From NCBI GenBank assembly GCA_017450025.1, contig JAFSYJ010000002.1, positions 1-64,000 on the forward strand: 64,000 nt of DNA, given 5' to 3'. Position numbers and translations under genes: made by a program. The notes beneath the pieces are model-generated. The model had not been told where the DNA came from and did not search any database. It saw only the letters and a program-made list of their open reading frames with translations. This DNA comes from Clostridia bacterium. Lineage in GTDB: Bacteria > Bacillota > Clostridia > UMGS1883 > UMGS1540. Shown piece by piece: positions 7,892 through 16,625 of this stretch (its first letter is position 1; each line of letters begins with the position of its first letter).

Positions 7892-8407
7892 TTACTTCCT
7901 TTCAAACACCTTAATATTATTTGCTCCGATACTGCAAAGAGCTTTTACGGCTTCGGTTATTTCCCGTTTTATTTTTGCATCTCCCCCTCCTTTGGCAACG
8001 ACAACCACTCCCATTACTCTCGGAGTTTCCTCTTTGAGCACATACGGCTTTTGCGTTGAGCCGCTGCCGATAAGCACATTCTTTTCTTCTCTTTTTGTGT
8101 CTTTTCCGTCGCTGTCCTCCGTCGTGCTTTCGCTTGTGTCCTTTGCAAGAACTGATGTCGCGCTTGATTTATATGTTATCATAACACTGACATTACCTAC
8201 GCCCTGTATCTGGGACAAAATTTTTTCCATGTCCTTACAGAGCCTTGTATCTGTATGTTGCGCCGTGGCTGTTTCTGTCTGTTGCGCAGGCTTTACAAAG
8301 CTACCTGCGCTTAAAAGAAGCACCCCTACTATTACTATTGCGTAAATTACTCCGATATTCTTTTTTTTAGCCAAAAATGTCTTGATTTTATCTTGTTTTA
8401 ACAGCAT
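7892..8407 (-). CDS. spoIIIAG: Stage III sporulation protein AG
   Basis: 171 residues with a single transmembrane helix (about 20-38) and a soluble ring-forming domain with SQIQGVGNVSVMITY and VMGVVVVAKGGGDAKIKREI, the blocks typical of SpoIIIAG. It forms the large ring of the mother cell-forespore channel. The ATG at 8407 is preferred: GGGAG lies nine bases upstream, whereas the in-frame TTG at 8416 abuts the SD. The gene overlaps the end of spoIIIAF by 20 bases. Confidence 0.9.
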   Translation of the reverse strand: MLLKQDKIKTFLAKKKNIGVIYAIVIVGVLLLSAGSFVKPAQQTETATAQHTDTRLCKDMEKILSQIQGVGNVSVMITYKSSATSVLAKDTSESTTEDSDGKDTKREEKNVLIGSGSTQKPYVLKEETPRVMGVVVVAKGGGDAKIKREITEAVKALCSIGANNIKVFERK

Positions 8408-8780
8408 TTTTGTCAACTCCCAAATTGTTTATTATATATTCCTTTGCCGATTCAGTTGTATAAACCGAGGTTATTTTAAAATCTTCGTCCGTTTCAACCT
8501 CCGCCATCTCTCCCGTATTCTCTAAAATCATATTTTCGATACGCTTTTCGTATTCCCCCCTGACCTCCGATGAAAATGTATCCTCGCCCTCCGTGTTTAC
8601 GGTTTGAAAAATCTCGTCCTTAAAATCAGTTGAAATCTCAAACGGAGACAAAAAAGAAAGCGTGACCAAAAGTGCCAGCACAACAGAGGAGTATTTTTTT
8701 ATATTACCTTCGGGCAAAAAGCTTTCACCGAGCGAATAAAGTATGACTGCTCCGATAACTTTAAGCAGATACTCTCTCAT
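8388..8780 (-). CDS. spoIIIAF: Stage III sporulation protein AF
   Basis: 130 residues, starting at an ATG that overlaps the spoIIIAE stop (TGATG). Two N-terminal membrane helices (VIGAVILYSL and YSSVVLALLVTLSFLSPF) are followed by a soluble domain ending in TTESAKEYIINNLGV, as in SpoIIIAF. Component of the membrane platform of the SpoIIIA-SpoIIQ apparatus, made in the mother cell. Confidence 0.9.
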   Translation of the reverse strand: MREYLLKVIGAVILYSLGESFLPEGNIKKYSSVVLALLVTLSFLSPFEISTDFKDEIFQTVNTEGEDTFSSEVRGEYEKRIENMILENTGEMAEVETDEDFKITSVYTTESAKEYIINNLGVDKNAVKTR

Positions 8781-9835
8781 CACATTACCCCCATATCAGA
8801 CGCCCTGATAAGTATTGATAGCGAAATCATCATTGCTGCGGAAATACTGATTGCAAAACCCGCTATTGCGCCGAGAGATTGCGCCATTCCGTCAAGCACA
8901 TTTGTTATCCGTTTATCGGCAAAGATACCCACAAGTACCGCCGTAAGTTTATATATGAAAACGACGACAGCAATTTTAAGGACAGGGAAAAGTGTTCTTA
9001 TAACAATAAAAATCATTCCCGCTGCGCCGACTGCGCTCTTTAATGCAGCCGCTCCGCTTGCAACGGCCTCGACGCTGTCTGACATAACACTCCCCAAAAC
9101 GGGTATCATACTGCCTGCAGCAAATTTAAGAGCCTTCAAAGCCGCTCCGTTTATTGCTCCGCTGCCTATTCCGCTCACGCCGACAAGCGCACAAAATACT
9201 GTCATAACAGCCGTGACAGCCCAGAATGCTGACTTTCTGATAAGCGATGCAAGCGCGCCGAGATGAAAATCGGGTGATATATTGCCAGCGACATTTATCG
9301 CAAGAGATGCAAAAACTGCCGGCATACCAACGAGATTTACAACATTTGACGCTACATTTGACATAACAAGTATAACAGGCGCAAGTGCGGAATATACGCC
9401 AAATCCGCCTGATGATATTATTGCCGTTCCCATAAGCGGAACGACTGTATTTTGCGTTAATGTCAGTGTTTCTATTATATTTTTTCCTTCGTCTGCAATA
9501 TCGCGGAACGCCGTTAAACAAAGCCCCACGACCGTCATATACAAAACAAAAAACGCGACCTGCGACACATTGTTTTTACCAAAGCCTATTTCAAGCGATG
9601 AAAGAAGTGCGTAAAACGCGCAAATACCGAAAACCGTGAGCATTACCCCGATGTTTTCTCTGACCTGCGCCATCAGATGCTTCCATACCTCCTGCCAAAG
9701 CTCGTCCGCGCTTATGGCGCTTTTGCCTTCGGAAAACGAATGTACCGCGTCTTCAAACGAAAACTGAACATACTCATCTGCAAAAACAGGTGTAGCGCAC
9801 ATAATAATTAAAAATATCACGATTATTTTTTTCAC
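8780..9835 (-). CDS. spoIIIAE: Stage III sporulation protein AE
   Basis: 351 residues beginning with a signal peptide (MKKIIVIFLIIMCATPVFA), a short external segment and then a polytopic membrane region of about seven or eight helices with the Gly/Ala-rich stretch GVSGIGSGAINGAALKALKF that is typical of SpoIIIAE. It is the largest membrane subunit of the channel. Overlaps spoIIIAD by four bases (ATGA). Confidence 0.92.
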   Translation of the reverse strand: MKKIIVIFLIIMCATPVFADEYVQFSFEDAVHSFSEGKSAISADELWQEVWKHLMAQVRENIGVMLTVFGICAFYALLSSLEIGFGKNNVSQVAFFVLYMTVVGLCLTAFRDIADEGKNIIETLTLTQNTVVPLMGTAIISSGGFGVYSALAPVILVMSNVASNVVNLVGMPAVFASLAINVAGNISPDFHLGALASLIRKSAFWAVTAVMTVFCALVGVSGIGSGAINGAALKALKFAAGSMIPVLGSVMSDSVEAVASGAAALKSAVGAAGMIFIVIRTLFPVLKIAVVVFIYKLTAVLVGIFADKRITNVLDGMAQSLGAIAGFAISISAAMMISLSILIRASDMGVM

Positions 9836-10224
9836 GGCAATATCCTTTCAATCGCGTCAAACATTGCCATTGCAACGGGGAGTGCAATAGCAAGCATCAG
9901 TATTTTGCCCGCCATTTCGAGCTTTGCCGCCAGCGCGTTTTCCCCAGCGTCGCGGCACATTTCGGCGGCGTAACCCGTAATATAAGCAATTCCTATTGTT
10001 TTAAACGCCGGCGAAAGCATATCCCTTCCTATGCCGGTTTTATCGGCAAACTGTCTTACCCCTGCAAAAAGCTGAGCAAGCTGCGGCACTACGGCTATAA
10101 AAATAACTACGCCGCCGCAAATAGTAACCGCCATCGCATATTCGCTTTTATACTGCTTTAACAAAACTGCCAAAAAACAAGTTACGACAGCCGCTGACGC
10201 AATTTTGACAACCTCCGCGCTCAT
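9832..10224 (-). CDS. spoIIIAD: Stage III sporulation protein AD
   Basis: 130 residues with four hydrophobic helices, the last ending LAIALPVAMAMFDAIERILP, which is the usual end of SpoIIIAD. It is paired with the smaller paralogue SpoIIIAC upstream (four-base overlap). Both are thought to form the inner-membrane part of the complex. Confidence 0.9.
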   Translation of the reverse strand: MSAEVVKIASAAVVTCFLAVLLKQYKSEYAMAVTICGGVVIFIAVVPQLAQLFAGVRQFADKTGIGRDMLSPAFKTIGIAYITGYAAEMCRDAGENALAAKLEMAGKILMLAIALPVAMAMFDAIERILP

Positions 10225-10415
10225 AATCCGAATACCGATTTTATCGTGCCGAACAGCATACTTACCTCGCGGACTATAACCGCAAGCACAACTATAAGCC
10301 CTGCCAATGTTACAAGCATTGCCTGCTCGTCCCTCCCTGATTTTACAAGCAGTTGATTAAGTACCGCCACTATAATTCCTATTGCAGCTATTCTGAAAAT
10401 CAAGTCCACATTCAT
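10221..10415 (-). CDS. spoIIIAC: Stage III sporulation protein AC
   Basis: 64 residues with two membrane helices (IAAIGIIVAVLNQLLV and EQAMLVTLAGLIVVLAVIV), matching SpoIIIAC in length and in the KSGRDEQA turn. A GGAG SD lies upstream. Third gene of the operon, 12 bases after spoIIIAB. Confidence 0.92.
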   Translation of the reverse strand: MNVDLIFRIAAIGIIVAVLNQLLVKSGRDEQAMLVTLAGLIVVLAVIVREVSMLFGTIKSVFGL

Positions 10416-10427
10416 TTTTGCACTCTC

Positions 10428-10919
10428 CTAAAAAAGCAAAATTGCAATAGCCGCTCCCGTAAAAAAGCCCGACGCCGTATAAAGCTTGGAGCATCTTTCC
10501 TTTTTTTCTTTAGCGATTTTAAGTATCGCTTTTATCCGTTCACGGCAAAGAGCTGCGTTTTTAACTTGTCCCTCTACATCGGGAGAATTCAGTCCTGACG
10601 CAAATGCAGTCAGCGCGGCTGTCTCTTCTTTTTCAAGCTCCGCAGACAAAATGCCTGCGCGGAACGCCTTAACAGCGCCGAGTCTTTCTGTGCTGACGGC
10701 GCTTTTTTGGAAAACGCCGCTTATATCACACACAGACGCCGCAGAAAATGCGTCTTTAATATCCGACATCATATACAAAAGCTCTCCCTCAAAAATTAGA
10801 AGTGCTTCTTCAAGCCCCATCAACACCTGAACACGGTACGCGAGCTTGTCTGCTCCGCTTTTTCCGGCGGCAAAACAGCCACCGACCAAAGCGGCCGCTC
10901 CAATCAGTTTTATCAGCAT
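10428..10919 (-). CDS. spoIIIAB: Stage III sporulation protein AB
   Basis: 163 residues with a hydrophobic helix at each end and a helical soluble middle (LEEALLIFEGELLYMMSDIKDAF and KERCSKLYTASGFFTG), related to GspF/PilC-type platform proteins, as is known for SpoIIIAB. It lies one base after spoIIIAA, its predicted ATPase partner. Confidence 0.9.
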   Translation of the reverse strand: MLIKLIGAAALVGGCFAAGKSGADKLAYRVQVLMGLEEALLIFEGELLYMMSDIKDAFSAASVCDISGVFQKSAVSTERLGAVKAFRAGILSAELEKEETAALTAFASGLNSPDVEGQVKNAALCRERIKAILKIAKEKKERCSKLYTASGFFTGAAIAILLF

Positions 10920-10920
10920 T

Positions 10921-11835
10921 TCAGTAAACCCTTTCGACCGTGCCCGGTCCGTTCCTCCTGCTTAAGACAACTATCGTCTCAAAAATATTTTTATCCATAA
11001 TGCTTTTCAGAAGTCCGCGTCTGTGCAAATCGTCTCTGTCATAGCCGTGCGCCGAGCATACTATTTTTACACCTGCGTTTATTGTACTGAATATTGCCGC
11101 CTCGTCTTCAGGTGTGCCTATCTCATCAGTAACAATAACCTGAGGTGCCATTGAACGCAAAAGCATAGTTATTCCTTCGCTTTTTGGGCAATTTGTATAA
11201 ACATCGGTATTTGTGCCCACATCAAGCTGCGGTCTGCCCTTATACGATGACGCGATTTCGCCGCGCTCGTCGATTATTCCGACTTTTATCATTCTTTCGC
11301 TCAAATTACGCGCTATATCCCTCAAAAATGTTGTTTTTCCGCAAGCGGGTGGCGATATTATAAGCGTGTTTTTTAGCATCACGGCGTCTATAATTTCGTC
11401 AGCGCAACCCTTTATCTCGCGCGCTATACGGAGGTTGAGCGACGATATATCCGAAAGCTGTATTATCTTGCCGTTTTCAACCACGGTCTTTCCGCATACG
11501 CCAACCCTGTGTCCGCCCTCAAGCGTTAAAAAGCCGTGGCGGAGTTCGTTTTGTGCCGCGTAAATTGAACGCCTTGACATCTTATCAACAGTCTCGAAAA
11601 AAGTTCCGCGGTCTGTTGTAAGAATATTTGTTGCACTTTGCGTCAATGCTCCGTCAGTTGATATAAAATACAGTTTGTCCAAACACACGCTTACCGTGCC
11701 TTCGTTTTTAAGCCTTATCTCCGATATAACATCACTCGCCTCGCTGCCGAGGTTTTTTATTGCATCTCTGACGGATGGCGGTAGGTATTCCATATAATTT
11801 TGCCTGTTTTTAACATCATCTGTTGTTATATACAT
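10921..11835 (-). CDS. spoIIIAA: Stage III sporulation protein AA, ATPase
   Basis: 304 residues with the secretion-ATPase-like core: Walker A SPPACGKTTFLRDIAR near residue 166, RMIKVGIIDERGE, and a Walker B-like PQVIVTDEIGTPED. First gene of the spoIIIA operon. I chose the ATG at 11835, preceded by GGGTGAT, over an in-frame codon at 11865. By family it powers assembly or secretion by the mother cell-forespore channel. A sigma-E promoter is expected in the 100-base gap to tmcAL, but I could not pick one with confidence. Confidence 0.93.
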   Translation of the reverse strand: MYITTDDVKNRQNYMEYLPPSVRDAIKNLGSEASDVISEIRLKNEGTVSVCLDKLYFISTDGALTQSATNILTTDRGTFFETVDKMSRRSIYAAQNELRHGFLTLEGGHRVGVCGKTVVENGKIIQLSDISSLNLRIAREIKGCADEIIDAVMLKNTLIISPPACGKTTFLRDIARNLSERMIKVGIIDERGEIASSYKGRPQLDVGTNTDVYTNCPKSEGITMLLRSMAPQVIVTDEIGTPEDEAAIFSTINAGVKIVCSAHGYDRDDLHRRGLLKSIMDKNIFETIVVLSRRNGPGTVERVY

Positions 11836-11889
11836 TTTTATCACCCAATCTATATTTATGGACAAAGCCTATCTTTTAGAACAAAAATA

Positions 11890-11918
11890 TTGCTCTTTTA
11901 CAAATTTTATGGTAAACT
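11890..11918 (+). promoter_or_regulatory. Possible promoter of tmcAL
   Basis: TTGCTC, 17 bp, TAAACT, with the start codon 16 bases further. The -35 is weak. Confidence 0.4.
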
Positions 11919-11934
11919 AAATAAAGGTGATATA

Positions 11935-13068
11935 ATGAAAGTATGCGGAATAATTGCGGAATACAACCCTTTCCACAACGGACACAAATATCATATTGAA
12001 AAATCACGCGAAATTACGGGCGCAGACTGCATTGCAGTAGTTATGAGCGCGTCTTTTGTTCAGCGCGGCGAGGTGAGCGTTTACTCCAAGCACGCGCGTG
12101 CGGAAGCCGCAATACAGGGCGGAGCTGACATTGTTTTTGAGCTGCCTGCGTACTTTTCGCTTCAATCGGCGAGCGGCTTTGCAAAGGGTGCTACCGGGAT
12201 TTTGCAAGCGGCAAAAGCTGATTATGTTTCCTTTGGTGCGGAGTGCTGTGACCTTGAAAAGCTCAAAAATGCAGCGCGGTTTTTATCAGATGAGCCTGAC
12301 GATTTTAGAGAAAAGCTGAAAAAGAATCTAAAGCACGGATATTCGTTTGCGCGCGCAAGAGCAGAGGCTTTAAGAAATTTAAATCATATCGACTGCGCCG
12401 ATATTATTTCATCACCAAACAATATTTTGGCTATTGAATATCTTAATGCGATACAGAACACAAACATAATCCCGATAGCGGTTGAAAGGCAAAAGGTTAT
12501 ACACGATTCTGACACTCCAAACGGCGATTTTGCATCTGCTTCACACATCAGAAACGCCCTTCGGCAAGGGAATGATGTCTCGGAATTTATGCCCTTTGAT
12601 ATTGATGAAAAGCCGCTTTTTACGGAGGACTTTGAGGACTTGATTTTATACGCTGTCAGATTATGCGGAAATGAAATTTCAGAAATGATCCCCGATTGCG
12701 GAGACGGTATTTGCGAAAGGATTTTATCGTCGAAGGCGACTTCCCTTAACGCCCTTTTGGAAAGTGTTAAGACAAAACGGTTCTCAATGTCAAGGATAAA
12801 AAGAGTTCTTATGAATATACTGATTGAAAACACATTGCCGCAAAGCCTTGCGCCGTCTTATTTGCGCGTTTTGGCGTTAAACAAGAGAGGCGCGGAATAC
12901 CTCAAGGAAATAAAAAAAGACGCAAGCCTGCCGATAGTTACAAAGCCTGCTTCCTACAAGGAAAATGACCCGATTTGGGATTTGGAAATGCGCGCGTCAA
13001 AGATCCGCGCGATAAAAGCACAAACAAAAACAGAGGATATTGCAATATCCCCTGTCGTTGTGAAATAG
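11935..13068 (+). CDS. tmcAL: tRNA(Met) cytidine acetate ligase
   Basis: 377 residues of the TmcAL/YlbM nucleotidyltransferase family. The HIGH-type motif is NPFHNGHKYHIEKSRE; then SASFVQRGEV, ADIVFELPAYFSLQSASGFAKGA and SPNNILAIEYLNA follow, all family signatures. The enzyme makes N4-acetylcytidine at the wobble base of elongator tRNA-Met using acetate and ATP. Start ATG at 11935 follows AAAGGTGAT; upstream in-frame codons have no homology or SD. Its stop codon lies two bases from that of the converging NlpC/P60 gene with no terminator between. Confidence 0.93.
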   Translation: MKVCGIIAEYNPFHNGHKYHIEKSREITGADCIAVVMSASFVQRGEVSVYSKHARAEAAIQGGADIVFELPAYFSLQSASGFAKGATGILQAAKADYVSFGAECCDLEKLKNAARFLSDEPDDFREKLKKNLKHGYSFARARAEALRNLNHIDCADIISSPNNILAIEYLNAIQNTNIIPIAVERQKVIHDSDTPNGDFASASHIRNALRQGNDVSEFMPFDIDEKPLFTEDFEDLILYAVRLCGNEISEMIPDCGDGICERILSSKATSLNALLESVKTKRFSMSRIKRVLMNILIENTLPQSLAPSYLRVLALNKRGAEYLKEIKKDASLPIVTKPASYKENDPIWDLEMRASKIRAIKAQTKTEDIAISPVVVK

Positions 13069-13070
13069 GT

Positions 13071-13757
13071 TTATTCAAATATTCTTCTTGCGGAATAAAT
13101 ATTATTTTTGTAATACGAGCTGTCTACATCTGTTATTTTGACTACATCTCCCGTCTGCGGCGCGTGGACAAACTGCCCGTCGCCAATATATATGCCCACA
13201 TGATTGATCTCGGAATAATACTGCCTGTTCCAAAAGAAAACGAGGTCGCCCGGCTCAAGCTTATCAAGAGGAACGGGAACTCCGTTTTTATTTTGGTCAG
13301 CCGCAACGCGGTTAAGCTTTACTCCAAGTTCACCGTAGACATAGTAAACAAGCCCACTGCAATCAAAGCCTTCAGGGGTTTTACCGCCCCACAAATACGG
13401 CGTTCCGAGGTATTCAAGCGCGAGGTCAACAGCCTGCTGCGCCTTTTTTTTGCCTTCCTCGGACTGGGGCTTTATCTTGATTTTAACCTCGCCTTTACGC
13501 GAAACCGTAAGGTAATCGCTATGTACAAATCCTACCTCTCCCTCATACTCGATCTTATACCACTCACCTGTCTTTGTAACAACCGAAACATTTGAGCCGT
13601 CATAAAGCGCGCCGATAATTTTGGCGTTGGGCGATGGACTTTGGCGGACATTGAGCTTTGTCGCGTAAACTGTGCCATATCCGTTTATATCATCTGCAAA
13701 AACAGGCGTTGTAAGTAGTAAAAGTGCGGTCATCAGTAAACATAAAAATCTTTTCAT
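13071..13757 (-). CDS. Secreted SH3-domain NlpC/P60 endopeptidase
   Basis: 228 residues: signal peptide (MKRFLCLLMTALLLLTTPVFA), a bacterial SH3 domain at about 25-88 (YATKLNVRQSPSPNAKIIG, VGFVHSDYL) and an NlpC/P60 domain at about 105-228. The catalytic Cys is in GFDCSGLVYY, the His in EINHVGIYIG, and the polar third residue in FVHAPQTG. It probably cleaves gamma-D-Glu-diamino acid bonds in peptidoglycan stems outside the cell. Last gene of the reverse operon that begins at rnj. Confidence 0.93.
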   Translation of the reverse strand: MKRFLCLLMTALLLLTTPVFADDINGYGTVYATKLNVRQSPSPNAKIIGALYDGSNVSVVTKTGEWYKIEYEGEVGFVHSDYLTVSRKGEVKIKIKPQSEEGKKKAQQAVDLALEYLGTPYLWGGKTPEGFDCSGLVYYVYGELGVKLNRVAADQNKNGVPVPLDKLEPGDLVFFWNRQYYSEINHVGIYIGDGQFVHAPQTGDVVKITDVDSSYYKNNIYSARRIFE

Positions 13758-13773
13758 TTGCTTCTCCGTAATT

Positions 13774-14865
13774 TTATCTCCAAAGCATTATTTCTGCTTC
13801 TTCTTCAGCCGTTACCTTCCACGGTGCTGTCGGAACATTTTTATTTGTTATTGCGATTTTCGCAAATTCCACGGCTTCGTCTTCTGATACAACGGGGTGT
13901 TCAAGCCCTGTGTTCCGTATCATACATGCAAACTCGTCTGATGACGAAATACCAAGCGCTTTATAAATCTTTTCCGTCTGCTCCGGTACGGCCTTTTCTG
14001 CAAATTCGACAAATTTCGGAAGCAGAACGCCGTTTGCCATTCCGTGCGGCATATCCTTGAAATATGTGAATACATAACCCATTGAGTGGACTATCGTTGT
14101 ACCAGTATGCGCTATCGCCATACCTGCAAGCATTGCGGCATGCAAAAGCTCGGCGCGCACATCGTCATCACACGGAAAATTCTGAAGCTCGGGCAGGTTT
14201 CTGCCGATAATTTCAAGTGCCCCGAGTGCAATTGGTTCGCTTATATACGAATTATTGCGCTTTAAAACGCTTTCAACCGCGTGGCTCATAGCGTCAAGCG
14301 CGGTATGGAGCGCAACATTCGGCGGAAGGCTTTTGGTATAGCGCGGATCTAAAAATGCCGCCTTCGGGAAAAGCCAATCGCCCTTGACTGTGACCTTTGT
14401 TTTGCGGCTCTCCACCGTAAGCACACTATACTGTGTGACCTCACTGCCAGTGCCTGCCGTTGTAGGAATTTCAACAACGGGAAGCGGATTATCCTCTGCA
14501 CCGTCGTAAATTTCATATGGCTCAAGCTCCGGATTAGAACCATATACCGCTGCCGCCTTTGCAGCGTCAAGCGGTGAGCCTCCTCCTATCCCCACAACGA
14601 AATCAGCAGAAAATTCTCTTGCCAGAAGTCCTGCCTCGTATGCATTTTCAACAGTGGGGTTATTCTTTACGCTGTCAAAAATACAATAGCATATTCCGTT
14701 TTTATCCAAAACATCGCAAACATCTTCAAGCGCACCGCTTTTATAACCCGAAGTTTTACCCGTGACAATAAGAGCGCGCCTACCCATTGAAACCCAAAAT
14801 TCGTCCATGTCCAAAACGCACCCTCTGCCCTCAAAAACAGCGGTTGGCATATAAAATCTTTCCAT
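13774..14865 (-). CDS. Iron-containing alcohol dehydrogenase
   Basis: 363 residues of the Fe-ADH family. NAD-binding GIGGGSPLDAAKAAA and the metal-ligand region (Asp/His in LHTALDAMSHAVES, His in HSMGYVFTYFKDMPHGMANGVLLP) are intact. It probably reduces an aldehyde with NAD(P)H; the substrate is unknown. The ATG at 14865 is chosen over an in-frame GTG at 14874 because GGGTGAGG precedes it. Thirteen bases separate it from pncB upstream. Confidence 0.88.
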   Translation of the reverse strand: MERFYMPTAVFEGRGCVLDMDEFWVSMGRRALIVTGKTSGYKSGALEDVCDVLDKNGICYCIFDSVKNNPTVENAYEAGLLAREFSADFVVGIGGGSPLDAAKAAAVYGSNPELEPYEIYDGAEDNPLPVVEIPTTAGTGSEVTQYSVLTVESRKTKVTVKGDWLFPKAAFLDPRYTKSLPPNVALHTALDAMSHAVESVLKRNNSYISEPIALGALEIIGRNLPELQNFPCDDDVRAELLHAAMLAGMAIAHTGTTIVHSMGYVFTYFKDMPHGMANGVLLPKFVEFAEKAVPEQTEKIYKALGISSSDEFACMIRNTGLEHPVVSEDEAVEFAKIAITNKNVPTAPWKVTAEEEAEIMLWR

Positions 14866-14877
14866 ATCCCTCACCCG

Positions 14878-16317
14878 TTAAAATGATTTTTTACTCAAAA
14901 GTGCCTGTCTTATATCCCACAGCTTTTGGGACATATCAACATAGTATTTATGCGGGTTTTCAAACCTCTTGACCTCGTCCCAAAGCCTGCCTATCTGCTC
15001 AAGGCAATATGTCTGAACTTCTTTTAGTGTAGGCTCCTTCCATACAAGCTGTCCTTTATCAAAGATTTTAATCAGGATTTTTTCCGTCTTAAAATCGGTT
15101 ATTGTCTTACGCTTCCATGTATGGTCCGGGTCGAAAATCTCATACGGCTTTGTGTCGTCAATCTCTTCGCCGTGTAATGTGATAACATCTGCAATCGCTT
15201 TATCGGTGTCCCTTTCAAAAAGGCGGTAAACCTGCTTGAATGCCGGGGTTGTTATCTTTTCAACATTCTCCGAAATTTTTATCTTGGGTATTTCTTTACC
15301 GTTTTCCCATATTGCGGCAAGCTTATAAACACCGCCGAAAACAGGCTCCGACTTTGATGTGATAAGCCTTTCTCCCACGCCAAACGAATTAATCTGCGCG
15401 CCCTGTGCGAGAGTGTCGCGGATTATGTATTCGTCAAGCGAGTTTGAAACAACAATACCACAATCCTCAAGCCCTGCCGCGTCAAGCTCGCGGCGTATCT
15501 TTTTTGTAAGATATGTTATATCACCGCTGTCTATGCGCACACCCTGAAGTCTGTATCCCATTGGCTCCAAAACTTCTTTATGTACTTTAATGGCGTTGGG
15601 AAGTCCCGATTTAAGCACATTATATGTATCTATCAAAAGTGTGCAGGCGTCGGGATACGAGCGCGCATAAGCCGCGAATGCATCATACTCTGTCGGGAAA
15701 AGCTGCACCCAGCTATGCGCCATTGTACCGAGTGCGGGAAAATGATAGAGCTTTTCCGCAATTGTACACGACGAACCTGCGCAACCGCCTATAAAAGCGG
15801 CTCTTGAACCGTCAACTGCAGCACTTGGTCCCTGCGCGCGTCTTGCTCCGAATTCCATAACGGGTCTCCCGTCAGCCGCGCGGACTATTCTGTTGGACTT
15901 TGTTGCTATAAGGGACTGGTGATTTATCGTGAGAAGCACCATTGTCTCAACCAACTGACACTGAATAACGGGTCCTACTACCGTTACAATAGGCTCACCG
16001 GGGAAAATAGGCGTTCCCTCTCGTACTGCATATACATCGCACTCGAACTTAAAGTTTTCAAGATATTTGAGAAAATCCTCGGAAAACATATTCTTTCCAC
16101 GCAGATATTCAATATCGTCTTTACTGAACTTTAAGCTGTCGAGGTATTCGACAAGCTGTGAAAGCCCTGCGGCAACAGCAAATCCGCCGCCGTCGGGAAC
16201 ATTTCTGAAAAACATATCAAAACAAGCCCGTGTATCGGCAAAACCCGACTCAAAGTAACCGTTTGACATAGTAAATTCATAAAAATCAGCGAGCATCGTC
16301 AGATTTTTTGCGTCCAT
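14878..16317 (-). CDS. pncB: Nicotinate phosphoribosyltransferase
   Basis: 479 residues. It opens MDAKNLTMLADFYEFTMSNGYFESG and has EFGARRAQGP, a GGCAGSSC stretch, HSWVQLFPTEYDAF and GVRIDSGDITYL, as in the long clostridial/Gram-positive NAPRTase group. It makes nicotinate mononucleotide from nicotinate and PRPP in the NAD salvage pathway. Start at 16317 behind AAAGGAG; more upstream in-frame codons lie before this SD. It shares an operon with two NAD-linked dehydrogenases (mtlD and Fe-ADH), a plausible but unproven link. Confidence 0.92.
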   Translation of the reverse strand: MDAKNLTMLADFYEFTMSNGYFESGFADTRACFDMFFRNVPDGGGFAVAAGLSQLVEYLDSLKFSKDDIEYLRGKNMFSEDFLKYLENFKFECDVYAVREGTPIFPGEPIVTVVGPVIQCQLVETMVLLTINHQSLIATKSNRIVRAADGRPVMEFGARRAQGPSAAVDGSRAAFIGGCAGSSCTIAEKLYHFPALGTMAHSWVQLFPTEYDAFAAYARSYPDACTLLIDTYNVLKSGLPNAIKVHKEVLEPMGYRLQGVRIDSGDITYLTKKIRRELDAAGLEDCGIVVSNSLDEYIIRDTLAQGAQINSFGVGERLITSKSEPVFGGVYKLAAIWENGKEIPKIKISENVEKITTPAFKQVYRLFERDTDKAIADVITLHGEEIDDTKPYEIFDPDHTWKRKTITDFKTEKILIKIFDKGQLVWKEPTLKEVQTYCLEQIGRLWDEVKRFENPHKYYVDMSQKLWDIRQALLSKKSF

Positions 16318-16330
16318 ATTGCGGTCTCCT

Positions 16331-16606
16331 TTATCCTCTTGTCGCTTCAATAGCTTCGTCAAGCCAGTATTCCGCTATATCCATAGCGGCGTACATTCCG
16401 TCACGCTCGGCTTTTTTTATTATCTTTGCGCTTTTTGTATTTTCCTGAAGCTGAATCGTTACGCTTGTCGAAACATCAAGGTCTTCTACTTTTCGGCTTT
16501 CGTTCACTATCATCATTATAATATATTTTTCAGACGGGTCGCCGTAATAAATCATATTGCCTCTGCGTACGAGCGGCTTGTCCTTATATTTTAAAAATTC
16601 ACCCAT
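16331..16606 (-). CDS. Conserved small protein of unknown function (91 aa)
   Basis: 91 residues behind a perfect AGGAGG. It begins MGEFLKYKDKPLVRRGNMIYYGDPSEKYI and shows a beta-rich first half and a helical end (AERDGMYAAMDIAEYWLDEA). No signal peptide, membrane helix or known catalytic motif. It is close-packed between mtlD (19 bases) and pncB (13 bases), so it belongs to the same transcript. I recognise the general look of a family found in Clostridia but can name no function. Confidence 0.75.
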   Translation of the reverse strand: MGEFLKYKDKPLVRRGNMIYYGDPSEKYIIMMIVNESRKVEDLDVSTSVTIQLQENTKSAKIIKKAERDGMYAAMDIAEYWLDEAIEATRG

Positions 16607-16625
16607 TATTGTACCTCCTGTCTTA

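Noticed and set aside
11836-11889. Sigma-E promoter for the spoIIIA operon
   Set aside because: Expected by function, but no hexamer pair with convincing match and spacing was found; not annotated.
12975-13595. 206-codon forward frame over the NlpC/P60 gene
   Set aside because: The reverse strand encodes a clear signal peptide, SH3 and NlpC/P60 motifs; the forward frame is its shadow.
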